This document shows, piece by piece, positions 45,642 through 54,979 of a stretch of 64,000 bases of DNA. The stretch covers positions 620,001 through 684,000 of the forward strand of contig NZ_JAFW01000001.1 in assembly GCF_000526335.1 (NCBI RefSeq), in the 5' to 3' direction. The translations under genes and the position numbers were made by a program. The notes beneath the pieces are model-generated. The model saw nothing but the letters and a program-made list of their open reading frames with translations, did no database searches and was not told the DNA's origin. Source of the stretch: Arthrobacter sp. 31Y. Its GTDB lineage: Bacteria > Actinomycetota > Actinomycetes > Actinomycetales > Micrococcaceae. Numbering within the stretch: the stretch's first letter is position 1; each line of letters begins with the position of its first letter.

Positions 45642-45944
45642 ATGAAGATCACGGTCCAACGCAGTGGGGGAATCGCAGCGATGACACGCGTCTGGCGCGT
45701 GGACGCAGTGTCCCCCGATGACAAAGACCGATGGGTTCCAATCGTGGAGGCTTGCCCTTGGGACGAAGCCAAGAGCCAGGCACGGTTGGCCAACGAGCCG
45801 GACCGGTTCATGTACTCCATCAGGGCGGGCCAACGCCGTGCCACGCTCCCGGACCGCGCCGTCACGGGCCCTTGGCAGGAACTGGTGGAATGCGCCAAAG
45901 CTGAAGGATCAGAATCACAAGGCCGGCTGGGTAGCCGCCGCTAG
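45642..45944 (+). CDS. Emfourin-like inhibitor of protealysin-type proteases
   Basis: A 100-residue protein. The N-terminal half, KITVQRSGGIAAMTRVW, matches the emfourin pattern (a strand, then RSGGI), and a later FMYSIRAG fits the second conserved strand. Emfourins are tight inhibitors of M4 proteases lacking signal peptides and are usually encoded next to them; here the protease is 81 bases upstream on the same strand. The function is inferred from this motif and the context. The Lys/Arg-rich tail is not part of the core. Confidence 0.75.
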   Translation: MKITVQRSGGIAAMTRVWRVDAVSPDDKDRWVPIVEACPWDEAKSQARLANEPDRFMYSIRAGQRRATLPDRAVTGPWQELVECAKAEGSESQGRLGSRR

Positions 45945-46017
45945 AGCCAAAGTGCTGCTGCTCAGGCCGGTGGCCACCTTGGCAGAGCCTGCAGCAAACG
46001 TCTCCCCCGCAGCTGCC

Positions 46018-46986
46018 TCAGATGGCTTCTGCCAACTGCCCCCGGAAGGCCCGCCTGTAGCTTTGTGGACTGGTATCCAGCACTTTGGTGAAGTGGTGGC
46101 GCAGCAGCACCGAATGGCCGAATCCTGCTTCCCTGGCAATTTCGTCGATGTTCAACTCTGTGGTTTCCAACAGTTCCTGCGCCCTCAGCACACGTTGCGA
46201 GTTCAGCCAAGCGGCTGGAGTCGCCCCGGTTTCCGCCCGGAATCGGCGTGCGAACGTTCTGGGCGACATGTGGAGCTGTGCCGCCAGGTCGTTCACGCTG
46301 TGCTCTTCGTCGAGGTGCTCAACCATCCAGCGCAGCAATGCCTCCATGGGTGCTGAACCGCAGCGGGGCATGGGGCGGTCAATGAACTGGGCCTGGCCGC
46401 CGTCGCGATGTGGCGGGACAACCATGTCGCGTGCGATCGCAGCAGCAACGTTGGCCCCCAACTCCTCACGGACCAGATGGAGGCAAGCGTCGATTCCGGC
46501 GGCCGTACCGGCACTGGTGATGATGGTCCCGTCCTGTACGTAGAGGACGTTCTCATCCACGATCGCGGCCGGGTACCGGCTGGCCAGGTCCTGGGAATAG
46601 TGCCAGTGAGTGGTGCACCGACGTCCGTCGAGGAGACCTGCACGGGCCAGGGCGTAGGCACCGGAGCAGATGGACATCACCCATGCGCCGCGCGCGTGCG
46701 CGGCCCGCAAGGCATCCATGACCGACTCAGGCACGTCCTGATCACGCCCAAAGGGGGCCATGATTACAAGGTCCGCATCGGCCGCTGCTTCGAGGCCCAG
46801 GTTCACATGCAGTGACAGGCCGGACTTCATGCGAATGTCACCCGGCTCCGGGGCTACCACTCGGAAATCGAACGCCGGCACCCCGGCACCACGGTCCGAT
46901 CGGTCGATGCCGAAGACTTCGAAAGCCGTGCCGAATTCGAAGATCGAGAAGTTGGGTACAACGATCACCGCCACTGATTTCAACAT
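46018..46986 (-). CDS. GlxA-type transcriptional regulator (PfpI + AraC)
   Basis: A 322-residue regulator. Residues 1-170 are a DJ-1/PfpI-like domain with the nucleophile elbow WVMSICSGAYALARAGLL near 110; the last 100 residues are an AraC-type pair of helix-turn-helix motifs (VNDLAAQLHMSPRTFARRF and IDEIAREAGFGHSVLLRHHF). It is divergent from the small membrane ORF at 47068. Target genes and ligand are unknown. Confidence 0.9.
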   Translation of the reverse strand: MLKSVAVIVVPNFSIFEFGTAFEVFGIDRSDRGAGVPAFDFRVVAPEPGDIRMKSGLSLHVNLGLEAAADADLVIMAPFGRDQDVPESVMDALRAAHARGAWVMSICSGAYALARAGLLDGRRCTTHWHYSQDLASRYPAAIVDENVLYVQDGTIITSAGTAAGIDACLHLVREELGANVAAAIARDMVVPPHRDGGQAQFIDRPMPRCGSAPMEALLRWMVEHLDEEHSVNDLAAQLHMSPRTFARRFRAETGATPAAWLNSQRVLRAQELLETTELNIDEIAREAGFGHSVLLRHHFTKVLDTSPQSYRRAFRGQLAEAI

Positions 46987-47067
46987 ATCTCCAGTGTGGC
47001 AGAAAATTGTCCAAATGGGGCATTTCTGCCACTGTTTCTTGATGCGCCACAGGAGCAGGCTTGAGAC

Positions 47068-47238
47068 ATGGAAATCTTCGGAATCATCCTCTTCATCGTC
47101 CTCATCACCGCCGTCGCAGCTACCGTTTCAGCCTTGTTGAAGGATGGACGCGGACACAACCCGCCCATCAACTCCAAGGAACCCTGGAGCGCCTTCGACG
47201 CTCCGAGCAGCCCGTACTGGAACCCCCGCATCTACTAG
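47068..47238 (+). CDS. Small single-pass membrane protein, 56 residues
   Basis: Too short for standard gene callers with a 60-residue cutoff. The ATG at 47068 opens a frame with one membrane helix at the N-terminus (IFGIILFIVLITAVAATVSALL) followed by a charged, Pro/Ser-rich tail ending in PYWNPRIY. A GAG-rich region lies just upstream. It is divergent from the glxA-type regulator, which makes it a plausible target of that regulator. No homologue is known to me. Confidence 0.6.
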   Translation: MEIFGIILFIVLITAVAATVSALLKDGRGHNPPINSKEPWSAFDAPSSPYWNPRIY

Positions 47239-47395
47239 GGGCATGCCAGGCCACTGCAAGGTCCACCACGCCACAACCAACCGACGCCCGCCCGTTCATG
47301 GAATTCTGCAGGATTCTTCGAACGGCGGGCGTCCCTGTGTCGTCCCATGCCCACCCAGGGTCCCTGCGGATGTCCCATGAGCTAGATTCACTTGC

Positions 47396-48388
47396 ATGAT
47401 CCAAACGTCTGCCCGGCTCCTCCAACTGTTATCGCTATTGCAGGTGCGTCGGGAATGGACGGGCCCGGCACTCGCTGATCGGATGGGCGTGACCGAGCGG
47501 ACCGTCCGCCGCGACATCGACAAACTGCGGAATCTGGGATATCCCATTCACGCATCACCGGGAATCGCGGGCGGCTATCAACTTGGTGCAGGTGCGCAGC
47601 TACCGCCACTGCTCCTCGATGACAATGAAGCCCTCGCGGTGGCCCTGGGATTGAACTCTGTGGCTGCCGGGCCCGTAGCCGGCATTGGCGAGGCTTCAGT
47701 CCGGGCGTTGGCGAAGCTGGAGCAGGTTTTGCCGTCCAGGCTGCGTCCCAAGTTCGCCATGCTGAAGGCCGCCGTCACTACCCTTCCGAGCAATGCAGGA
47801 ACTGTTGATCCTCAACAACTGACCGTCGTCTCCGCCGCGATATCGGACAGGCGGCAAATCTCCTTCGAGTACGTCAAGTCCGACGGCGAATCAGCACGCA
47901 GGCTGGTGGAGCCCTACAGGTTGGTGGACACTGGCCGGCGCTGGTATCTGGTGGCGTGGGACGTTGAGCGGGAGGACTGGAGAACTTTCCGGGCTGACCG
48001 GCTTGCATCGCTGCCCACGGAACGCAAGAGATACACTCCACGCCCCCTGCCCGCGGAAGACCTCGCCGCCTACGTGCAACAGTCCATCACCCGCTCGCCG
48101 TACAGGTTCGACGTCGTGGTGCGGCTCCGCGCGCCCCTGGCCGAGGTGGCCGCCGTCGTGAATTCCCAGTACGCCACGCTGACAGCTGATGGTGCGGCGG
48201 ACACAATATTAAGGTCCGGATGGGACAACCTGGCCGCCCCGGCGGCGTATCTAGCCGCACTGGACATGGACTTTGAGATCCTCGAGCCTGGTGAATTCAA
48301 GTCTTACGCCATGGAACTTTCGCAGCGGCTGGGTGCTGCAGCCGGCACTGTGACGGAAGCAGCGGACGCGGAACCCAAGCCACAGTAG
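47396..48388 (+). CDS. WYL-domain transcriptional regulator (YafY/PafC-like)
   Basis: A 330-residue protein with an N-terminal winged HTH (ALADRMGVTERTVRRDIDKLR near 25-47), a spacer, and a WYL domain (ISFEYVKSDGESARRLVEPYRLV and RRWYLVAWDVEREDWRTFRADRL near residues 155-205) followed by a WCX-type C-terminal extension. WYL domains bind nucleic acids or nucleotides. hrpA follows 13 bases after its stop in the same direction, but co-transcription is only suggested. Confidence 0.88.
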   Translation: MIQTSARLLQLLSLLQVRREWTGPALADRMGVTERTVRRDIDKLRNLGYPIHASPGIAGGYQLGAGAQLPPLLLDDNEALAVALGLNSVAAGPVAGIGEASVRALAKLEQVLPSRLRPKFAMLKAAVTTLPSNAGTVDPQQLTVVSAAISDRRQISFEYVKSDGESARRLVEPYRLVDTGRRWYLVAWDVEREDWRTFRADRLASLPTERKRYTPRPLPAEDLAAYVQQSITRSPYRFDVVVRLRAPLAEVAAVVNSQYATLTADGAADTILRSGWDNLAAPAAYLAALDMDFEILEPGEFKSYAMELSQRLGAAAGTVTEAADAEPKPQ

Positions 48389-48401
48389 ACTGGCTGCAGC
48401 C

Positions 48402-51400
48402 ATGACACTTCATATTTCCTACCCCGCAGAGCTGCCCGTCTCCGAGCGCCGCGAGGATCTGATGGCGGCCATCGCCGCAAACCAGGTAACCATCATTGCC
48501 GGCGAGACCGGCTCGGGTAAGACCACGCAGATCCCCAAAATGTGCCTCGAACTTGGCCTTGGAGACAAGGGCCTGATCGGGCACACCCAGCCGCGCCGGC
48601 TGGCGGCCCGTACTGTAGCCGAGCGCATCGCCTCTGAACTGGACGTAGAGATTGGCCAGGAAGTGGGCTTCCAGGTCCGGTTCACCGGCGAGGTCAGCGC
48701 GTCCACCAAGATCAAGCTGATGACGGACGGCATCCTCCTCGCGGAGATCCAGCGGGACAAACTTCTGCGGAAGTACAGCACCATCATCATCGACGAAGCC
48801 CATGAGCGCAGCCTCAACATCGACTTCATACTGGGCTACCTCAAGCGCATCCTTCCCCAGCGCCCGGACCTCAAGGTCATCATCACCTCGGCCACCATCG
48901 ATCCCCAACGTTTCGCCGCGCACTTCGGCAGCGAGGAAGATCCGGCACCAATCATCGAGGTCTCCGGACGAACCTATCCGGTGGAGATCCGATACCGGCC
49001 CTTGTCCCAGCCGGCCGGCGGGGACGACGACACCTCAGACGACGAACTGGAAGAGGACCGCGATCCTCTGGACGCGGTGTGCGACGCAGTGGACGAGCTC
49101 GCCAAGGAAGCGCCCGGCGACATCCTCATCTTCTTCTCCGGTGAGCGCGAAATCCGGGATGCCGCGGAGGCGATCAACGGCCGCATCCAAACAAACAGGC
49201 GCCTTGCGGGGACGGAAGTCCTGCCACTCTTTGCCCGATTGAGCCTGCAAGAACAGCACAGGGTGTTCAACCCCGGCGGAAAACGTCGCATTATCCTGGC
49301 CACCAACGTGGCAGAAACGTCGCTGACCGTGCCCGGCATCAAGTACGTGATCGACACCGGCACCGCCCGCATTTCCCGGTACTCACACCGGACCAAAGTC
49401 CAGCGGCTTCCCATTGAGCGCGTTTCCCAGGCCTCGGCCAACCAGCGCTCGGGCCGCTGTGGGCGCGTGTCCGAGGGAATTGCCATCCGCTTGTACTCCG
49501 AAGAGGACTTCGAGTCGCGTCCGCTGTTTACGGACCCGGAGATTCTTCGGACCAACCTCGCTGCCGTCATCCTGCAGATGACCGCCATGGGGGTGGCCCG
49601 CGGGCCCAAGGATGTAGAGAACTTCCCCTTCGTGGAACCACCGGACTCACGGGCCATCAACGACGGCGTCACTCTCCTGCGCGAACTCGGCGCCCTGACC
49701 TCGCCCAAGTCCGGTGACGCGGCCGGCAACGGTCGCAGCGGCAGTGGCCTGACCGCCGTCGGGCAGAAACTTTCCCAGCTGCCCGTGGATCCACGGCTGG
49801 GCCGGATGATCGTGGAGGCGGGCAAGCGTGGCTGTGTCCGCGAGGTCATGATCCTGGCGGCTGCCCTCACCATCCAGGACCCCCGGGAACGGCCAACAGA
49901 CAAGCAACAGTTGGCCGCGGAAAAACATGCACGTTTCCGTGATGAGCTCTCGGACTTCACCGGCTTCCTCAATCTGTGGAATTACATCCAGGAGAAACAG
50001 CGCGAGCTGTCTTCCACCCAGTTCCGCAAGCTGTGCCGGAATGAGTTCATCAATTACCTGCGTGTCCGTGAGTGGCAGGACCTCTTCACCCAGCTCCGGC
50101 AGATGGCCAAACCCCTCGGCATCGCGCTGGACAATAAGCGGGAAGCAGATCCTGTAGGCAACTACGAGGGCATCCACATCAGCTTGCTCTCCGGATTACT
50201 GAGCCACATCGGCCTCTTGGATGAGCGAAAGCGTGAGTACGCCGGTGCCCGCGGAAGCCGATTCGCAATCTTCCCTGGTTCAGCGCTGTTCAAGAAATCG
50301 CCCACGTTCGTCATGGCAGCGGAACTGGTGGAAACAAGCCGCCTTTGGGCTCGTGTTGCCGCCAAGTTCGATCCCGTATGGGCCGAGCAGGTAGCGCCGG
50401 ACCTGGTGAAGCGGTCCTACAGCGAACCGCATTGGTCTTCGCGGCAGGGCGCCGTCATGGCCCACGAGAAAGTGACGCTGTACGGCGTACCTATCATCCC
50501 CAACCGCCGCGTTAACTACGGGCGCGTCGATCCCGAGTTGTCGCGCGAATTGTTCATCCGCCATGCCTTGGTGGAGGGCGAGTGGAAAACGCACCATAAA
50601 TTCTTCCACCGGAACCGCGCCCTGCTCCAGGAGATCGAAGAACTCGAAACCCGCATGCGGCGCCGGGACATCCTGGTGGACGATCAGACGCTCTTCGAGT
50701 TCTACGACGCCCGCGTGGGCAAGGAAGTTGTCTCCGAGAGGCACTTTGACAAGTGGTGGAAGGATGCCCGGCAGTCAGACCCCGATCTCCTGGACTTCGA
50801 CCAATCCTTGCTGATGAGCGAGGACGCCGAGTCACTGGATGACTCCGCCTATCCGAAGAGTTGGCTGCACAAGGGCTTCGAGCTTCCTTTGAGCTACGAG
50901 TTCCATCCCGTGGCCCCCGGCTCGGCCCCCAATCCCTCCGATGGCGTCACCGCTGAAGTTCCGGTGCTGTTCCTCAATCAGTTGGACGATGCCCCTTTCC
51001 GCTGGCAGATCCCCGGTCAGCGGGTAGAGCTGGTCACAGCCCTTATCAAGTCGCTGCCCAAGCAGGTGCGGAAGAACTTTGTGCCTGCCCCTGACGTTGC
51101 GAGGCAAGCAACTGCAGCGCTTGAAGCAGACTTCGATCCCGCCACTAATGAGCTTGAGCCCTCCTTGGAACTGGTTCTTCGCCGGCTCCGCGGTCACGTC
51201 ATCCCACCCGGGTCCTGGAACTGGGATGCCGTACCGCCGCACCTGCGGGTGAGCTTCAAGGTGGTGGACAGCAGGGGCAAGGTGCTTGACGAAGGAAAGG
51301 ACCTTGCCGAACTCCAGGAAAAGCTGGCACCGGCCACTCGCCGCGCCATCGCAGAATCGCTCGGTGCCACACCCGCGACGACGTCACGCGCCAAGGGGGC

Positions 51401-52349
51401 CAAGGGATCAGAGGCATCTGGCGCGCCCAATGGCCTGATCGCGGCGTCCGGGGAGACTCCCGCCGTGGATGGGGTGCTTGCCGAACGCAGCGGCATCACA
51501 ACGTGGGACTTCGGCACCGTGGAGCGTCAAGTGACGAGAACCGTCAAGGGTCACGCAGTCACTGGATTCCCTGCTGTCGTCGACGATGGCAAGTCCGTTG
51601 CCTTCAGGGTTTTCCAGAGCCGGCCGGAGCAGGAAGCCGCCATGCGTGGCGGTGTCATCAGGCTGCTCGCCCTGCGGATCCCGCCACCCGACCGTTACGT
51701 GCTGGAGCATCTCAGCAACACCGAGAAACTGACGTTCAGCCAGAATCCGCACGGTTCCGTGAGCGCACTCATCGCGGACTGCGCTCTTGCAGCAATCGAC
51801 AAATTGGTCCCCCAGGATCTGCCATGGGATATGAAATCCTTCGATGCGTTGTACGAGGTTGTCCGGGCAGAACTGATCGACACCGTCTTCACGGTGACTG
51901 CCGTCGTCGAACGCATCCTGGCCAGTACCCGCCGCATCCAGAAGCAGCTGAAGTCCAACGCCAGCCTGCATCTGATCAGCGCCCTCAATGACATGAAGAG
52001 TCAACTGGAGCAACTGGTGTTCCCGGGCTTTGTGGCACAGACGGGCTACGGTCAACTCAGCCAACTGCCGCGGTACCTTCAGGGAATCGAGAAGCGGCTG
52101 GAAAAGCTTCCGGGGAACGTCCAACGCGACAGCCTGAATATGGCAGTCGTTCAGACGTTGGAGGATGACTACGACGACGCCGTGTCCGCACTGCTACCTG
52201 GGCGCCGCGCCGGCGCCGAGTTAACCCGTGTGCGCTGGATGATCGAAGAACTGCGGGTGAGCCTGTTCGCAGTGGAGCTGGGCACCGCCTATTCCGTGTC
52301 AGAGAAGCGCATCCGCACTGTCCTGAACCAGGCACTCGCCCCGGCCTAG
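48402..52349 (+). CDS. hrpA: ATP-dependent RNA helicase HrpA
   Basis: A very large DEAH-box helicase of 1315 residues, close to the length of E. coli HrpA. Motifs: Walker A AGETGSGKTTQIPK near residue 32, motif II IIIDEAHERSLN near 128, SAT near 158, and motif VI QRSGRCGRVSEG near 345; HA2 and OB-fold regions follow, then a long C-terminal DUF3418 part. In other bacteria HrpA rescues stalled or colliding ribosomes. A hairpin follows 15 bases after the stop. Confidence 0.95.
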   Translation: MTLHISYPAELPVSERREDLMAAIAANQVTIIAGETGSGKTTQIPKMCLELGLGDKGLIGHTQPRRLAARTVAERIASELDVEIGQEVGFQVRFTGEVSASTKIKLMTDGILLAEIQRDKLLRKYSTIIIDEAHERSLNIDFILGYLKRILPQRPDLKVIITSATIDPQRFAAHFGSEEDPAPIIEVSGRTYPVEIRYRPLSQPAGGDDDTSDDELEEDRDPLDAVCDAVDELAKEAPGDILIFFSGEREIRDAAEAINGRIQTNRRLAGTEVLPLFARLSLQEQHRVFNPGGKRRIILATNVAETSLTVPGIKYVIDTGTARISRYSHRTKVQRLPIERVSQASANQRSGRCGRVSEGIAIRLYSEEDFESRPLFTDPEILRTNLAAVILQMTAMGVARGPKDVENFPFVEPPDSRAINDGVTLLRELGALTSPKSGDAAGNGRSGSGLTAVGQKLSQLPVDPRLGRMIVEAGKRGCVREVMILAAALTIQDPRERPTDKQQLAAEKHARFRDELSDFTGFLNLWNYIQEKQRELSSTQFRKLCRNEFINYLRVREWQDLFTQLRQMAKPLGIALDNKREADPVGNYEGIHISLLSGLLSHIGLLDERKREYAGARGSRFAIFPGSALFKKSPTFVMAAELVETSRLWARVAAKFDPVWAEQVAPDLVKRSYSEPHWSSRQGAVMAHEKVTLYGVPIIPNRRVNYGRVDPELSRELFIRHALVEGEWKTHHKFFHRNRALLQEIEELETRMRRRDILVDDQTLFEFYDARVGKEVVSERHFDKWWKDARQSDPDLLDFDQSLLMSEDAESLDDSAYPKSWLHKGFELPLSYEFHPVAPGSAPNPSDGVTAEVPVLFLNQLDDAPFRWQIPGQRVELVTALIKSLPKQVRKNFVPAPDVARQATAALEADFDPATNELEPSLELVLRRLRGHVIPPGSWNWDAVPPHLRVSFKVVDSRGKVLDEGKDLAELQEKLAPATRRAIAESLGATPATTSRAKGAKGSEASGAPNGLIAASGETPAVDGVLAERSGITTWDFGTVERQVTRTVKGHAVTGFPAVVDDGKSVAFRVFQSRPEQEAAMRGGVIRLLALRIPPPDRYVLEHLSNTEKLTFSQNPHGSVSALIADCALAAIDKLVPQDLPWDMKSFDALYEVVRAELIDTVFTVTAVVERILASTRRIQKQLKSNASLHLISALNDMKSQLEQLVFPGFVAQTGYGQLSQLPRYLQGIEKRLEKLPGNVQRDSLNMAVVQTLEDDYDDAVSALLPGRRAGAELTRVRWMIEELRVSLFAVELGTAYSVSEKRIRTVLNQALAPA

Positions 52350-52364
52350 CAACCAGCACAGAAA

Positions 52365-52397
52365 AACCCGGCAGCGCTGATTCAGCACTGCCGGGTT
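52365..52397. terminator. Bidirectional terminator between hrpA and HIT gene
   Basis: A 16-base stem AACCCGGCAGCGCTGA and near-complement around a single base, with one C/A mismatch that becomes a U-G wobble on the minus strand. On the minus strand a five-T run follows, so it works best for the HIT gene. Confidence 0.85.
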
Positions 52398-52414
52398 AAC
52401 TCTTGTGCGGGGTC

Positions 52415-52843
52415 TCAGTCCGCTGGGACCGCATCCCCGTGGCCAGCCGTCCGGAGAGCGGCACGAAGCCTAACGGCAGTGGCATCCATGACGGCGGGAT
52501 CCGGGTTGTGATCCACGTTGTGCACTTCGAAGTCCGCGGTGGAGTAAGCCGGCCACACGTGCACGTGCAAGTGCTCCACCTCGAACCCTTCCATCAGGAC
52601 GCCCACGCGCTTGGCGTCAAACAGCTTCTCCTGCACCTTGCCGATTCGCTGGGCAACGTCCATGACCTTGGCCAGCAATTCCGGGCTGGCATGCGTCCAT
52701 GAGTCCACCTCTTCACGCGGCACTACGAGGGTGTGCCCGTGCGTAAGCGGCGCGATGGTCAGAAACGCCACCACGTCCTCGTCCTTCCAGACAAAGCGGC
52801 CCGGGATCTCCCCATTGATGATCTTGGTGAACAGCGTGCTCAT
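52415..52843 (-). CDS. HIT family nucleotide hydrolase
   Basis: A 142-residue protein with the histidine-triad HLHVHVWP near residue 95 and the family start MSTLFTKIINGEIPGRFVW. Members hydrolyse purine mononucleotide derivatives such as adenosine phosphoramidates or act on Ap4A; no substrate can be fixed here. It follows the alcohol dehydrogenase gene with an ATGA overlap. Confidence 0.9.
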   Translation of the reverse strand: MSTLFTKIINGEIPGRFVWKDEDVVAFLTIAPLTHGHTLVVPREEVDSWTHASPELLAKVMDVAQRIGKVQEKLFDAKRVGVLMEGFEVEHLHVHVWPAYSTADFEVHNVDHNPDPAVMDATAVRLRAALRTAGHGDAVPAD

Positions 52844-53994
52844 GCGTCTGCCCTTTCGGATGGTTCCTGAAGTGTTGAGGTGTCCAGTACGAAACGGTAC
52901 TTCACGTCTCCGGCCACCATGCGGTCATATGCTTCGTTGAGTTGCCCGGCTGCCACCATCTCAATGTCGCTCACAACTCCGTGTTCGGCACAGAAATCCA
53001 ACATTTCCTGCGTTTCCTCGATGCCTCCGATCAACGAACCCGCATAGGCGAGCCGGCGGCGGATGAGGAGGCCGGGGCTGACCGGCGGCATGTCATCGGC
53101 AGGGAGTCCCAGCTGGAAGAGGGCGCCATCCAGGCGAAGGGTCCGGAAATACGGGTTGAGATCATGCGGCGCTGCGACGGTGTCGATGATGACGTCGATG
53201 CTCCGGTTGGCAGCGTCCATGGCGTCGGCATCCTTGGACAGGACCACATGGTCCGCGCCCAGCTCTCGGGCAGCTTCGAATTTAGATTCGGACGTGGTAA
53301 AAACGGTGACCTCGGCCCCCATGGCCTTGGCGATCTTGACGGCCATGTGACCCAGTCCACCCAAGCCCACAACACCTACAGAGTCGCCTTCTTCGACATC
53401 GAAATACCGCAGTGGAGAGTAGGTGGTGATTCCGGCGCACAGCAAGGGAGCTGCCGCTGCGGCATCCAAGGCCTCGGGAACCCGCAGCACAAAGCGCTTA
53501 TCAACCACTACCGACGTCGAATAGCCACCCTGGGTTACTTCGTCGCCATGGCGGGGGTCGGCAGCGCCGTATGTCCCGATGTTGCCCCGTTCGCAATACT
53601 GCTCCAGGCCATCGAGGCAGCTCTCACATTCACGGCAGGAGTCCACCATGCAGCCGACGCCCACGCGGTCGCCCGGAGCAAAGTCCTGTACAGCGGATCC
53701 GACGTGGGTTACCTTGCCTACGATTTCATGGCCGGGCACCAGCGGGTACGGCGGGACCCGCCATTCTCCACGCGTAGCATGGACGTCTGAATGGCAGAGA
53801 CCGCAGAATTCAATCGCGATCTCGACGTCGTCCTCGGTGGGGACCCGGCGCGCAACAGTCAGTGGCACCAAGCCACTATCGGGCGAGGTTGCGCCGTACG
53901 CTGCAGCGAGCGTCCTGGTTTCGGCGTCGGACCCACCCGCGTCAAGAGTGATGGGTTTGGCCAGGGGCGGGGGTACGGGGCGTCCGGGAGTCAT
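52840..53994 (-). CDS. Zinc-dependent alcohol dehydrogenase (YahK/cinnamyl type)
   Basis: A medium-chain dehydrogenase of 384 residues, NADP(H)-preferring by family. Catalytic zinc region: FCGLCHSDVHATRGEW near residue 70, GHEIVGKVTHVG near 90. Structural zinc: CMVDSCRECESCLDGLEQYC near 115-135. The Rossmann loop is VGLGGLGHMAVKIAK near 215. The first 30 residues are a non-conserved tail. It starts inside the ATGA at the end of the rhodanese gene. Confidence 0.9.
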   Translation of the reverse strand: MTPGRPVPPPLAKPITLDAGGSDAETRTLAAAYGATSPDSGLVPLTVARRVPTEDDVEIAIEFCGLCHSDVHATRGEWRVPPYPLVPGHEIVGKVTHVGSAVQDFAPGDRVGVGCMVDSCRECESCLDGLEQYCERGNIGTYGAADPRHGDEVTQGGYSTSVVVDKRFVLRVPEALDAAAAAPLLCAGITTYSPLRYFDVEEGDSVGVVGLGGLGHMAVKIAKAMGAEVTVFTTSESKFEAARELGADHVVLSKDADAMDAANRSIDVIIDTVAAPHDLNPYFRTLRLDGALFQLGLPADDMPPVSPGLLIRRRLAYAGSLIGGIEETQEMLDFCAEHGVVSDIEMVAAGQLNEAYDRMVAGDVKYRFVLDTSTLQEPSERADA

Positions 53995-54908
53995 GCTTCG
54001 ACGCTACTCCCGGCGGACGTGCTGGTGCCACTTGGGCCGGCGTGATCACCGGCACCATCAGCGCCTTCATCAAAGGGATCCGCCCCAAGGGCCACTGGAT
54101 TCGCGGCGTTATTGGACCACTGCGAGAACGAGCCCGGATACAGCGCGGCCTGGTATCCGGCGATCTCCAAGGCAGCGATCTCATGGGAAGCCGTCACCCC
54201 GGACCCGCAGTAGACAGCCACCTTGGTGGAACGGTCCAGGCCCAGCTCCTCAAAACGCCGCCGCAGCTCCTCGGCTGGAAGGAACGTGCCATCAGCTGCG
54301 ACATTCCCCGTCGTGGGCGCGCTCACTGCGCCAGGGATGTGCCCGGCCCTGGGATCGATAGGTTCCACCTCACCGCGGTACCGCTCCCCTGCCCGGGCAT
54401 CCAGCAAAACACCGTTACAGTGCCACTGCCCCGCCTCTTGCTCCGTGATGGCAGGCATGCGGGCCGCACCCACCATGACATTTCCGACGGCGGGACTCAC
54501 CTCACCGGATTCCACCGGGTATCCAGCCGCACGCCATGCGGCCAGGCCGCCGTCGAGCAGGTACACAGAGTCAAAGCCAGCATTCCGCAGCATCCACCAA
54601 ACCCGAGCCGCGGCCATGCTGCCGCTGTTGTCGTACGCCACCACGGTGTCGTCGTCGTTGATCCCCCACTTTCGCGCAGATTCCTGAAAGCGCTCACTGC
54701 TTGGCAAAGGATGGCGGCCTTGCCGGGGCTGTGCGTGGTCAGCCAGCTCTGTGGGGAGATTCACGAACACCGCGCCCGGAAGATGGGCCTTCTGGTATTC
54801 AACGTGTCCATCAGTACGGCCCAGAACCCAGCGGACGTCCAGAAGTACAGTGCGTTTCCCGGATTCGAGGCGCGTGTGCAGTTCCGACGCGCTTATCAGC
54901 GTGGCCAT
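53991..54908 (-). CDS. Sulfurtransferase, tandem rhodanese (SseA-like)
   Basis: A 305-residue protein with two rhodanese domains. The first (residues 1-140, VLLDVRWVLGR) is inactive; the second has the active-site loop VAVYCGSGVTASHEIAAL near 235 with the catalytic cysteine. The CGSGVTA motif is that of 3-mercaptopyruvate/thiosulfate sulfurtransferases. The last 30 residues are a low-complexity Gly/Ala/Ser tail. ATG at 54908 (MATLISASEL). It is divergent from a cysteine desulfhydrase gene 71 bases away, both concerned with sulfur. Confidence 0.92.
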   Translation of the reverse strand: MATLISASELHTRLESGKRTVLLDVRWVLGRTDGHVEYQKAHLPGAVFVNLPTELADHAQPRQGRHPLPSSERFQESARKWGINDDDTVVAYDNSGSMAAARVWWMLRNAGFDSVYLLDGGLAAWRAAGYPVESGEVSPAVGNVMVGAARMPAITEQEAGQWHCNGVLLDARAGERYRGEVEPIDPRAGHIPGAVSAPTTGNVAADGTFLPAEELRRRFEELGLDRSTKVAVYCGSGVTASHEIAALEIAGYQAALYPGSFSQWSNNAANPVALGADPFDEGADGAGDHAGPSGTSTSAGSSVEA

Positions 54909-54979
54909 AAGTTCTCCTTCGTTCCGGCGGCTTTGGCTCCGTTGCTGCCGGTGCCTGAATTCCAGCCTAGGCTTATCCG

